Both the position numbers and the translations under genes were made by a program. Shown in pieces: positions 10,127 through 19,784 of a stretch of DNA of 64,000 bases. The stretch's first letter is position 1. The number at the start of each line of letters is the position of its first letter. The notes below the pieces were generated by a model. That model was not told where the DNA came from. It made no database searches and saw nothing but the letters and a program-made list of their open reading frames with translations. The stretch is from Rhynchopus sp. YZ270_cl-10 (lineage: Eukaryota; Euglenozoa; Diplonemea; Diplonemida; Diplonemidae): the NCBI GenBank assembly GCA_964035575.1, contig OZ037860.1, positions 272,689 to 336,688 on the forward strand. Reading direction: 5' to 3'.

Positions 10127-10519
10127 GGTTGCGCTCTCTGTGTGTTACGCTGTTTTTCTGGAGAGGAGGAGGGGATGATTGTGTGCTACGAAAGAACCGC
10201 AAAAAATGTGCACAAAAAAGAGTCAAAAGAATTGTCATAGAGTTCCGATCCACCCTTTTCGACATACTGTTGTACATCGACGAACTAATGGTTCGTCTGT
10301 ACAGTATGTTTAGGGTGGGGGGTTTTGCTTAGGCTTTTGGTGATGTTTGGTTAGCGGAGGGGGTGGCTATTTTATTTGAGAGAAAACGATGCAAAGAGGT
10401 GGCGGGTGGTAGAAAGGAAAAAATGTGCTGCAAATTGGGGGAGCAGACATCTCAACTTAAGAACAGAGAAAGGTTGGTAAGATGAACTCTGTGCTTCAAC
10501 CTTAAGATGGAAAAGAGGT

Positions 10520-10557
10520 GTCGTGAGATGAACCTAAGCCTCTCGTTGCTTGGTCAC
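10520..10557 (+). repeat. Class A hairpin repeat
   Basis: GTCGTGAGATGAACCTAAGC then CTCTCGTTGCTTGGTCAC. CTAAGC faces GCTTGG (one G-T pair). Confidence 0.75.
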
Positions 10558-10579
10558 ACAACAAAACAAAAAAAAGAAA

Positions 10580-10619
10580 GTTTATAAGATAAACCTAAGC
10601 TCTCGTGCTTAGTCACCTT
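10580..10619 (+). repeat. Class A hairpin repeat
   Basis: GTTTATAAGATAAACCTAAG then CTCTCGTGCTTAGTCACCTT; CTAAGC 10595-10600 pairs with GCTTAG 10607-10612. A-rich on both sides. Confidence 0.8.
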
Positions 10620-10896
10620 AAAAACAGATGCGTTGATAACACATTGGGTGCACGCGGGTTGTTTGTATTGCACACATCTCCTCCCCTGTTTCGAAAATAA
10701 AAAAAATAAAATAAGAAGAAGTGTTTCTCTCCACGGTTCCTTGTCATTTTCTGTTGAGGTTTCGTGGGTTGCTATATTAAAAATAGACGCTTTTTTGACG
10801 GATTTTTTTGAGAAATTGCGGGTGCATTCTTTACACCCCTTTTTACCGACGTTCTTTTTTGTGGAAAGTTAGGGAGAAAAAAAGAAACTAAGAAAA

Positions 10897-10931
10897 ACTT
10901 GATGACTGTGTCTCTCTCGCACACACACATC
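10897..10931 (+). repeat. Class D hairpin repeat
   Basis: ACTTGATGACTGTGTCTCTC then TCGCACACACACATC. GATG 10901-10904 pairs with CATC 10928-10931; TGTG pairs with CACA. Confidence 0.75.
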
Positions 10932-11111
10932 AATTCACTATCGTTATCACACTGGAACACTCTGGGTTTGGAACAGTTGTTTTGTGATTTACCCTTCGAG
11001 CAGAGCTTTATTTTTTTTTTGCAATTTATGCATACTTGTAGCTAACTAGCCGTGGTACGTGGCGATTTTGTTTCCCAAAAGAAAGAAAAAAATCGGCCGG
11101 AAAGAAATTTT

Positions 11112-11286
11112 TTTACCCAGGAAAAAAAATTTTACCCAGGGAAAAAATTTTCCCCCAGGAAATAATTTTCCCCAAGGAAATAAATTTCCCTCAGGAAATA
11201 AATTTGCCCCAGGAAATAAATTTCCCTCAGGCACTAAATTTCCCTCAGGCAATAAATTTGCCTCAGGCAATAAATTTCCTTCCAGG
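11112..11286. repeat. Minisatellite, unit about 17-18 nt
   Basis: About ten degenerate copies of AATAAATTTCCCTCAGG; variation is in the CCCTCAGG/CCCCAGG part. Just downstream, ACGTATGG..CCATACGT (11422-11441) forms a small perfect palindrome. Confidence 0.85.
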
Positions 11287-11619
11287 ATATGCACCTGGGG
11301 AACTGGGTTGCATCCTGTATCTTAAATTTTTTTGCCTGCGGCGCCATTTTTTCATTTTTTGCTCCGCAAAAAAGGGTTCGTTGAGTGACTCTGGTGACAG
11401 GGATTACGCTCCACGTGTGGAACGTATGGAAATCCATACGTGAATTGTTTTGAAAAGGTGGAATCCGTACGTGTCCATACGTGGTAATTTGGGTTTTGGA
11501 TTGAGGCTGGGGTGGGGTTAGGTGAGGAGTGGGGGCTCCGCCCACCTCTCACCTACCCCCCACAGAATTCTATTTTTAGAAGACAATTTTCTTCTATTTT
11601 ACCGGAAAAGGAAGATGCA

Positions 11620-12010
11620 CGGCGGCGCGAGCTTTCAACCCACCCTTCCCGCGACATAGTAGGCAATTTTAAGCGCAATTTTTAGAAATGTTGCGTACCG
11701 TGGCTTCGCTAGAAACTTTCGTTTTATCAAAATATGGAAGTAAAATTTACGGAACTGGACGATAGTTACCAACAAAAGTGCCATTTTATGTCAACATTTT
11801 AAAGAAATGTTGCGTACTGTGGCTTCGCCAGAACCTTTGGGAAGCAATGAGGAGTGAGAAAGAAGGATAAGGGCAAAGAAAAAAGTAGCGTACCATGCGC
11901 CTGCGGCGCAAGCTTGCATTACATCCTTTCCATGACATAGTTTGGCTGTAAAAAAAGGTGCAATTGTAAGCGCATTTTTTAGAAATGTTGCGTACCGTGG
12001 CTTCGCCACG
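11620..12010. repeat. Degenerate local repeat block
   Basis: The phrase AGAAATGTTGCGTACCGTGG CTTCGC recurs near 11686, 11806 (TACTGTGG) and 11980. It is preceded at two of the sites by a gcGCAAGCTT / GACATAGT / TTTTAAGCGCA context, so a larger unit of some 100-300 nt has been repeated and has diverged. Confidence 0.7.
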
Positions 12011-12399
12011 AGTTTAACACTGAAAAGATGGGGAATATGCTTGAACGCGCTGTTGCCCTGTTTCTCAGCAACAAGCGTCACAGATTCAAGAGAAAACGGA
12101 GGTGTTCCTGCTAATGGCGGAGGAGTTGGAAAACGTCGCTCCCCCCGTATTTGTTTCCGGAATTGAGCTTCTGAGGACCTTTTTCGCGCGAAGCGCGAAA
12201 ATTTTTTTTTTGCCAAAAAGAAAGAAATTGGGCGTGGAATTCTAAAATTTTTCGGGAAAAACGGCATATTTAGCGATAAGTATGAATTTATGGATCAGAA
12301 CGCGCAGCCATTTGAATCGCTCTTTAGGGAATAGCTTCCTTTCTAGCAAATGATGGTCTGCTTATTATTCGGTTTTGCGGAATAAAGCGTTCTTTGTAT

Positions 12400-13330
12400 C
12401 TATGAAGAGCTCCACACAAAATGTAACTGGTGGGTCGACGGTGCTCCACTTTCAATCATTCCTAGGCCCATCTGAGGATGGACACGAAGCCTCCGTGCGT
12501 ATCACTGCTATACAAGGGAGCAGTGCGTTGTGTACCTCTGAAAAGAAAGTGAAGTTATTAATGCAGGCACCTCCGACTGACCCACGTACGATGCCAGCCA
12601 TCCGGATGAAAGCACAAGTACCCTGCGGCCAACAACAGAAGATGTAAAAAGGAAACCTAATGACTGGCCCGTACCGTAAGAGAACGAGGGCGGTTCACAA
12701 CCGCTCGACAGCCGGCGGCCCACCTTCCGTTGAAGAGTTGTGAGCTTACAGGTACTGCAGTTCGCTGCACCCAACGCTTGATGCACGATAGTCTACACAA
12801 GAGAGCAGAAACCCAAAAACACAAAAAGGGGTGGGCGGGGGGGTCACAACATCTCTCTCTTGGCGCCCCATGCTGTACCGACAGTTGGGCCTCACCCTTT
12901 CTCTTAGGGATATACATGGACGTCCTTACAGGCAGCACACCGTAACCCAAAGGCGTGGCAGAGACTCCGTAGAGCGACTCTGGCCTGACCGCTGGCCATT
13001 TATGCTCCGGGTGCGAGCACCCATCATAGCATAGGGGGGCCAGCCTGACCCAGCATTTATATACCCTGCCAGGGTGAACTAGCATAAAAGAGGGCAGGGG
13101 CGTTTAGACCCTGAGGACTAGGGGAAGTCCCGCATACCCCAACAGAAAGACAAAGGCTATGCACTGGTGATATAGGAGAGGCAGGGTTGCTGAAAAACAA
13201 AAAGACCCTGAAGGCACAAAAACGCCCCGCATACCCCTCCTCGCCTCCTGTTTTGTAATCTCTCAGGTAGGAGACATCGGTTCGAGCGGTCAACACCTTC
13301 ATAGAGTTTCTGGAGGAACGGACCCCCGGA
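12400..13330. other. GC-richer unexplained segment
   Basis: Composition here is closer to that of coding sequence than of the surrounding spacer, but no ORF on either strand has recognisable content and no splice-consistent chain was found. It includes the class E repeat at 12548. It could be a decayed gene, a non-coding RNA locus or part of an undetected mobile element. Confidence 0.4.
12548..12640 (+). repeat. Class E dispersed repeat
   Basis: Shares an ordered series of blocks with 51361-51450: ATTrATGCAGrCAC, CCGACTGAC or TCGACTGAC, GATGAAAGCACAA or TATGAAAGCACAA, and CCCTGCGG. A shorter relative is at 57969-58010. Confidence 0.7.
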
Positions 13331-13395
13331 TGCATTCCCGGATGAAAGAAAAGCTTGGCAAAGATGAACCCAAGCCTCTTTATCTGTACTTATAT

Positions 13396-14011
13396 GGGTC
13401 GATGCGTAAAACCCCCCCTCCCCTAAATTTCACTACGATTTTTGAGGTTTTACCAGAAATCAGCGCCGAAAACTGCCCAGAACCACCCCCAAAACCATTT
13501 TCCGGCGGGTTTTGGGGGCTTTTGGGAAAAAATATACTTATTTTGACCCATTTTGGGGTATTTTTGCGTGTTTTTGGGCTATTTTTACTCCCTACCCCAG
13601 AACAGATAGACACATAAAGAATGCCCAGAGTTGGACTCAACAGCTACCTTGATATAATCGGTGACTCCTCTGACGAGGAGCACGATCCTGTCCCTCAAGA
13701 AGAAGAAGAGATGACTGCCCGTCACCGCATGGCTAAGAGAACGCGGTCTTTTATTTCTTCAGTTTCCTCAGTTTCACATAAAACGTGTAAAACCTGTGGT
13801 AAGACGGGCCACAATACACGTTCATGTCCAAAAAAGCGTCGCACATCATAAAAAAGACCCCAAAACACCCTCCCAGGGTCCCCAGGCCCCCCAGACCCCC
13901 CAAACACCCCTTGTACATGCACCTCGACCTCTCATAGCCTCCCAACAGAAATAAAAAAAAATCAAAAATCATAGTGAAATTTAGGGGAGGGGGGGTTTTA
14001 CGCATTCACCC
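13396..14011. mobile_element. TIR element carrying a small zinc-knuckle ORF
   Basis: Terminal inverted repeats of about 60 nt. The left end reads GGGTCGATGCGTAAAACCCC CCCTCCCCTAAATTTCACTA and the right end is its near-perfect reverse complement (GGGTGAATGCG...). Both ends are flanked by ATAT (TATAT left, ATATA right), a possible duplication; a TA duplication would also fit. The left interior is related to the foldback at 8151-8751, so the two belong to one family. It is too short for a full transposase and is probably non-autonomous. It is a plain DNA element by its TIRs. Confidence 0.8.
13621..13851 (+). CDS. CCHC zinc-knuckle small ORF inside the TIR element
   Basis: 76 codons from an ATG, the only candidate CDS on the plus strand. 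The N-terminal half is acidic (DSSDEEHDPVPQEEEEM), the middle is basic and Ser-rich, and the C-terminus is a zinc knuckle CKTCGKTGHNTRSC (C-x2-C-x4-H-x4-C) followed by a basic tail. Such knuckles with the GHNxRxC pattern end many Mutator-like transposases. Lying wholly between the TIRs, it may be the remnant of such a C-terminus or a small accessory protein. No splice partner was found. Whether it is expressed is unknown. Confidence 0.55.
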   Translation: MPRVGLNSYLDIIGDSSDEEHDPVPQEEEEMTARHRMAKRTRSFISSVSSVSHKTCKTCGKTGHNTRSCPKKRRTS

Positions 14012-14129
14012 ATATACATCTAAGATATAGAGAGTGTACGAACAGTCTCGAGAACGGATGTATTTCCTAAAAAAAAACTGAACGAAACCAATGTAAACTA
14101 AAGACCTTAACAAAACGTAACAGAAGAAA

Positions 14130-14176
14130 AAGTGAAGTTGATAGTGCAAACGCCCCCTCTGGGACGCAGACACTGA
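14130..14176 (+). repeat. Class B hairpin repeat
   Basis: AGTGAAGTTGATAGTGCAAA start, identical to the 9200 copy over its first half; AGTG pairs with CACT near the end. Confidence 0.75.
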
Positions 14177-14742
14177 AAAACAGGCATAAAATGCCTGCTG
14201 GAGGGAAAAGCAGAAGAAATGGTGTGATTTTCCCAAAAAAAAAATTGTAAAAAAGGTTCCCACCTAACCCCCATCATGTGGGGCACACCAAGGAAAAAAG
14301 GGGAAACAAACGCTGAGATTTATGGGGTTTGGTCAGATGAACCTAAGACTGAAGATCTTGCGTATCATGTACTTTGGCATCTTTTTTAAAAAAATACCCT
14401 CTCCTATGCCTCTGATTTTGCGGTGGTTGAAAAGACAATTGAATCAGGAAAATACGTTTTTTACGAATCAGACTAAGGTCACAAAGCCATTTTGTTCCCT
14501 TCGCCCTACGTCCACACTGCGCACACAAAGTATTCACTGAGGACTTCGCTTTTTGAAAGCGGTAGCACAAAAAATAGCGGGGAAAATAACTTTGATCATC
14601 AAGAAAGGCAACAGCCCAAGGGCTTTCTTTGGTAACCTCGGCATCAATTTTCAGTGCGATAACAAACGAACTAAGAGAAATGGGGTCTGCCCTCAACGCG
14701 GGGGAGGGGGGGAGGTTACTGTTGTTCTTCTTCTTCCCATCG

Positions 14743-16536
14743 CTATGCAGAGACCGCGACTGCTGGGCGGAGCTGTTGCGACCATTTGTGTATCGAGGCG
14801 TCGATTGCAGACTGGTCTGCACGCTTCATCCACCAGAGGGCTGCTTGGTGCTTCTCTGGGAGGACCTGCATGAACATGTCTCTCGGGCTGGCCAGGAGCA
14901 TTGCTGTGACAGCTAGGATGCTGTCCTCGTTGTCGCGGTCGCGCACACCACGCACATCCTCGCCCCCCTCCACACCTTTAATGTACTGATGCAAACGCCC
15001 CCCAACCACCGTCTCCAGCAAGGCCGCATCCTTGCGCATATCCTCCACAATCCCCGACACAACACGTTTGTTCAGACTCGCATCGCAGGCCACTCCACAA
15101 CGCAGTGTTTTTACCAATCTAGGTACATCTGAATCGCTTGCCTCGCTCGCAACCACGCAATACCCGTCAACCAACGAGCCGTGCAGCTCCTTCAACGGAA
15201 CCCAATACGGCGTGGTGTGGTGTCTGTCAACATCAAGAATAAGAACGCTATCCGAGGCACTATGGTAGCCTGCGATAGGAGAGAACATCGCCGTCGCACT
15301 GCCTTCACAGCGTCTGCAGTTCCCACCACCGAGAAGACGCGCTTTGTCAAACATCGGCACAAGAAAGGACGTCTGCGAGCTAGCAATGTACTGTACGTGA
15401 ATACGGAAGGTGCTCAGATCGGTGTCCTTCTTTGCGATGGCAGAGACACTACAGTCCGAATGAGACGCAAGCGCACGCTGTGCGAGACACGCAAACCCTG
15501 ACAACGACAGCATCGCGTCCGACCCCTTTGACAGATTACACCGTGTTGCTGCACGCAGCATGTCTGAAGAGAACCACCGCCACACACCCTTCCAAATAGG
15601 GTTCGCTGTAACATCAGTCTCCCCTGGGTCGATATGCATTGCGTTCAACAACATTGCCAAACACTCTGCCCCTGAGTCCGCATGCGAATCGTGAACAGGC
15701 AGCGTCTGGTACTGTTCTGAGAGGCGGAAGTAGTTTTCGTGGTAGCCCTCGCACAACGCCTCAGCGAACATCCGCTTGCCTGCTGTAGAAGAGAAGCTGA
15801 TGGTGTCGGAGGGTGGCGGTGGTGGTGGCGGTGCTGGGTAGAGGTCGTCGTTGAGCACTGCGACGGAGGAGTGCCGTCTGCGTTGCTGCTTCAGCTTGAA
15901 GGGGAGCTGCGGGACAACGCTGCTGGGCGGGCCTGCAAGGGGGGAAGGAGGGAGGGGAGTGTTGAGAATGTTAGATTCATAAGAGAATGGAAAGGAAGTG
16001 TGGGAAAGGTGCATACCATCTGTCTCGAGGCCAAACGTCGTTGCCAGTTTGACAGTCGAGGTGGAGTGGGACCCCTGTGATGCGACGGTCTTTGTGGAGT
16101 CGATAGTCACAACACGGCGCTGGCGTGCTGTGGGGCGCGTCGTTCTCTTTGAGTTCGCTGAGTTCGCGAGAGTGATGTCCTCGATGTCGGGTACTGTGGA
16201 AGGGGTTGGGTTTGGGTGGAAACAGGTTTTTTTAATAATAATTGATACTCATATAGATGATCCTCTCATGCTTGGTCACACTATCTACAAGGCAGCGCTG
16301 TTGATGCAGCGCACCGCAGGGCGGTGCACTGCTATGGCAGAACAGCTTCCAGGAGGAGTAACTCATTGCACTGATAGGAAGGAACCCTGGGAGGGGGGGT
16401 GAGGAGGAGGTGTGGGGCAGCAAATCATACCCGAGGACCGAGTGCTGGAGGCATCAAATAGAGGGCATTTCTGGCAGAATCGGCGCGCCCCTTTGCACAC
16501 ACCACTGACCCCTGCAGTGCACACACCCTGAAGCAT
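14743..16536 (-). CDS. Phytochelatin-synthase-like protein, probable pseudoenzyme
   Basis: Three exons: 16536-16431, 16193-16017, 15932-14743 (introns GTATGA..CCACAG and GTATGC..TTGCAG), in frame throughout, 490 aa. The core (residues about 145-320) matches phytochelatin synthase: NYFRLSEQYQT, LNAMHIDP, WKGVWRWF, FSPIAGYHSASDSVLILDVD and YWVPLKELHG align with the family in order. By that alignment the catalytic Cys position is Ser (in SGAECLAML) and the catalytic His before FSP is Met (TAMFSP), while the Asp in LILDVD is kept. The family makes phytochelatins from glutathione for metal detoxification; this copy is unlikely to do that. Exon 1 adds a short Cys-rich segment (VCTAGVSGVCKGARRFCQKC) that could bind metal. 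The first intron contains a class A repeat. Confidence 0.85.
16254..16280 (+). repeat. Class A hairpin repeat inside an intron
   Basis: AGATGATCCTCTCATGCTTG GTCAC, lying in intron 1 of the phytochelatin-synthase-like gene and antisense to it. The left stem arm is shortened. Confidence 0.6.
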
Positions 16537-16943
16537 GCTTATGCTGTGTGCGACACCTTATTTTTCAAATATTATTCGGAAATTTTGATTTTACAGAAAA
16601 TAAAAAAAAGCAACAGTGCTTGTGTATTTCCTGTATTTGCATATTGGTGCGGTGTGAGGAGAGGACGACAAATGCAACTAAAGACGCTAGATCGCTGTTA
16701 TAAAAAACCTTTGGCATTTTCCGTCCCCGGCTCCGGCAATATTAGGCTACCCATCTGTAAAGATGGACCGAAGCCTCTTAAACAAAAGTGCTGAAAACAC
16801 TCGAAATTCAAAAGCGTGGAAGAAATGTAGTTGGTTTGGCACTTCACCTAACAATTCAAAAAAAAATGCACCCACATCATGCACATCATTTTAGAATGTG
16901 GTCTTGCGACAGCACTCTTTTGCGCATGATGTTGTACGGCACA
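16537..16943. other. Short spacer between ankyrin and PCS-like genes
   Basis: Only a partial class A phrase (AAGATGGACCGAAGCCTCTT at about 16760) was noted. Confidence 0.5.
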
Positions 16944-17576
16944 TCACTCATTCATAGCTCGGTACGTGGCGGAGATGTCGTTGTTGCCGTTCTTTTCTGC
17001 CAGGTCTGTCACGTTCATGCCATCGAAGTTGCATATGGTGACATCAGCTGCTGCCTGGGAGATGACCATCATGCATCCACACTGCTTGATCACACCAGAC
17101 TGTGTAGGTTTTGATTATTGACCAGTTGAGTATGATGTGAACACTTTCTTTTAATTTTGAGTAAATTTTTTAGATTACAACACGAAAATCACAGCCATAC
17201 ACGAGAAACACTACAGCAATATTTGTTCACCAATGATTTTCAGGGGGTTTTTGCTATGGGCGGGGGGTACCGCGAAAAAAAATGGGTTATTGGGGGTCAA
17301 AAAAATACATACGAGGGACATAACAATGAAGTGCGCTGCAGTGCACCCCGTTGCCTCGTCAATGGCGTTCACAACCGCCCCTTGTCCTATGAGATAGCTG
17401 ATGATGGCCTTCCTGCAGTAGTACCCTGCCGTCATCAGCGGCGTCTTGCCGCACTTCGTACGCTGGTTCACGAAGCCCTCACCCACAAGACGGGACACCT
17501 CGGCCATGTCGTCCTCCTTGATCGCCTTGTGGATTGGTGGCAGCTCCACCCGCTCTTCATCCGTCCCGACACACAT
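16944..17576 (-). CDS. Small ankyrin-repeat protein
   Basis: Two exons, 17576-17313 and 17099-16944 (intron GTATGT..ACACAG, phase 0), 139 aa. Ankyrin signatures occur in order: LPPIHKAIKEDDMAEVSRLV, then GKTPLMTAGYYCRKAIISYL, then GCTAAHFIV; exon 2 supplies the repeats around DVTICNFDGMNVTDLAEKNG N and ends NEstop. The ATG at 17576 has an in-frame stop a few codons upstream and an acceptor (GCCACACAG) after a T tract about 35 nt away, so the start is well supported. Such a protein is a protein-interaction scaffold; no partner can be named. Confidence 0.85.
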
Positions 17577-18061
17577 CTCCTCAACACTTTGTTATCCACG
17601 AAACGTACTCTGTGTGGCAATGTTTTAAAAAAAAAAGTGCAAAGAATCATGTGAAATGAGAGTACATTTGACCAATACAAAAAGCCCTCACACGCCTCTG
17701 TACCTCAGAGAAACGCATGCGGAGGGGGTGGGAAATACAATGAAAAAATGCTGCTGTGACAAAGGTAGCTTCGGTTGTGAACAGCGTTTTGCGATTAATA
17801 TCGTTGAACAGGAGGAGAAGTGGAGTGTATGGTTTGTGGGTGGAAGAAGGGGAAGAAGGGGGAAGAGGGGAATGGAAAGAAGAGTTGTCGTTCTTTTTTA
17901 GCATTACCTTATATGTCGTGGGGTGTGTTAGCTTCTTGGGTTGGGATGGGGAGGGGCGGTTATTTGCTTAAATGTTTTAAAAAATTTTAAAAGTTTCAAA
18001 GAAAAAAATGTTTTCCGCAAAAAAAAAAGAGGAAACCGAACGCAAAAAAGAAGAAGAACAG

Positions 18062-18096
18062 CTTGTAAGATGAACCTAAATCTCTCTTAGTCACCT
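18062..18096 (+). repeat. Class A hairpin repeat
   Basis: CTTGTAAGATGAACCTAAAT then CTCTCTTAGTCACCT; CTAA pairs with TTAG. Confidence 0.75.
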
Positions 18097-18264
18097 GAAA
18101 AAAGAAAAAAAGAAAAGAAAACGTAAACAATTTCGCAGCGTGACAAATAAATAAACGGAAAAAAAAAAAATGAATGGGGCCCATTTGTCCAGCCCTTTCT
18201 TTATCAGTCGTTTTTTTTGGATGACATTATGCCAGGTACCCTGGCTCGCTCAGATCGACAACGT

Positions 18265-18304
18265 TATATAAGATGAACCGAACACTCTCGTGATTAGTCA
18301 CCTT
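18265..18304 (+). repeat. Class A repeat, stem degraded
   Basis: TTATATAAGATGAACCGAAC then ACTCTCGTGATTAGTCACCTT. The flanks and loop are conserved but the stem no longer pairs well. Confidence 0.7.
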
Positions 18305-18363
18305 GCAATAAAATGTACAGGCACCTCAATGAGAAGAACTCATTATGATGTGGTCACACAAAA

Positions 18364-18483
18364 TGGAGTGGTTTGGGGTAATTATTGCCAAATTCACAAA
18401 AAAAAAATTCACAAGTATTCATGAACATGAAAAATTTATGTTTTTTTTTTTTGTGAATTAGAAAGTACCCCAAACACCACCCC
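18364..18483. repeat. Small MITE-like inverted repeat
   Basis: Imperfect inverted repeat of about 30 nt: left GGAGTGGTTTGGGGTA...AATTCACAAAA, right its relative in reverse complement (GGTGTTTGGGGTA...AATTCACAAAA). Confidence 0.6.
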
Positions 18484-19063
18484 AACAAAAATGAAGTTAA
18501 AAGGAGAAAAAGTCTGTAAAAAAAAAAAAAATTGTGATGAATCTCTTCGCTGAGCTCACCATAGGTATTTCAATATGCAATCAACAAATTGATAGCATAG
18601 GAGGGATCAATAAAAATGTTCCTTTAAAAAAAAACCCTCCAGGATGTCTCCCAACGTTCAACGGAACCAAAAGTGTTAGGTAGGAATGTGCTTCGTTGAC
18701 CCTGGAGGGGGGTACATTTCCCTTAGTATTGCAGACTCTCATGATTTGTTCGGTGAGAAGGTTGTCCCTATGAAAAGGCTAGGGTCTTCAAAGGAAATAA
18801 GCATTGTGGTGGGTTGGTGGGAAAGAATGCGCGAAAAAGGAGTGCAAATACGCAATATGCCCGAAAAAGCAATACTTTTTGCTGTCCACATAAACCACAC
18901 ACACAGAACGTCCTTCTCACACGGTTTTTTGATGAGTGCCTTTTGTTTTTGTTTTTTCAATTTCCGTCATAACTCCAAAATAAAGATTTTTTTTAAAAAT
19001 AGCCCATCCAACGTCTCGTTGACCCACGAAAAGAGAGAGAGAGAGAAAAGAAGAAACCTCGAA

Positions 19064-19093
19064 AGATGCATGTGCCTATCGTACGCATATATC
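19064..19093 (+). repeat. Class D hairpin repeat with altered stem
   Basis: GATGCATGTGCCTATCGTAC GCATATATC: ATGTG pairs with CGCAT including one G-T pair. Confidence 0.6.
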
Positions 19094-19111
19094 TAAAAAA
19101 GATTGGATAGT

Positions 19112-19151
19112 TGGTAAGATGATCATAAGCCTCTCTGTACTAAGTCACCTT
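19112..19151 (+). repeat. Class A hairpin repeat
   Basis: TGGTAAGATGATCATAAGCC then TCTCTGTACTAAGTCACCTT. Confidence 0.7.
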
Positions 19152-19784
19152 TTGGGGGGGAGAGGGGGTGAGTTGGTTGGGGAGGGGATCTTCGAAAAGT
19201 TTGGGGTTTTTTTTGAATTTTGTTTACTTCTCAGGTTCTTCTGAAAGAAAGCGTTTCGAAATATAAAAAAAAAAAAGACACAGCTGCTTTTTGTTGCAAT
19301 TTTATTTTTAGTCTTTCCCCCCTTTTCTTTATAAAATAGGGAGCTTTGACCCACCCGACCCCTTAAGCCCTACTCTCTCCCCCCCGCCCATTTCCACATC
19401 AGATAGTACTGCCCTGCTTTAGCCACACACATAAGTGGGCTACACTCCGTTCAGGCGTTACCCACTCTAAATCCGTTATCAAACACACACACACACACAC
19501 ACACATACATAGCTAAAAAGTGCACATTACTGATCACCAATCGCAGCACAGCTTGGGAAGTACACTGGTACACTGCTGAGCTACCACCACTACATCCTTA
19601 TATGGGTGACAGACCTACGTTCATGAGAGCATGCTACAGTACAACACAACAGAGAACGTTCCTTGTGAGCTCACGTTTAAGTGAGTGCAGGGTTGGCATC
19701 GCACGGCTTCATTTTCTGTGTGTTCCATTTAGAGAGCCAAGAAGCCTTTTGGCACAAAAACGTTTCCGTCAGCTCTCAACCGAC

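Larger units (their letters stand above)
10127..14742. other. Long repeat-rich spacer
   Basis: No supportable host gene on the minus strand in 4.6 kb. Contents: class A, B, D and E repeats, a minisatellite (11112-11286), a locally repeated block (about 11620-12010), a GC-richer unexplained stretch (about 12400-13330) and a TIR element with a zinc-knuckle ORF (13396-14011). Confidence 0.6.
17577..19784. other. Spacer between USP7-like and ankyrin genes
   Basis: No gene seen. Holds class A and D repeats, a MITE-like element (18364-18483), a CA dinucleotide run (19481-19505) and, near 19580-19784, the probable 3'UTR of the USP7-like gene. Confidence 0.55.

Noticed and set aside
12657-13085. 142-aa minus-strand ORF with a phrase like LTVRASH
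   Set aside because: No domain is recognisable and it starts in a non-ATG context; resemblance to any known protein could not be established from sequence alone.
13621-13851. Zinc knuckle as a sign of a retroelement
   Set aside because: No LTRs, polymerase or other retroelement parts are nearby; the ORF lies between terminal inverted repeats of a DNA element.
16108-16110. GTG as the start of the phytochelatin-synthase-like protein
   Set aside because: A spliced model with an ATG at 16536 and two consensus introns gives a longer continuous frame; GTG is not expected as a start in a nuclear gene.
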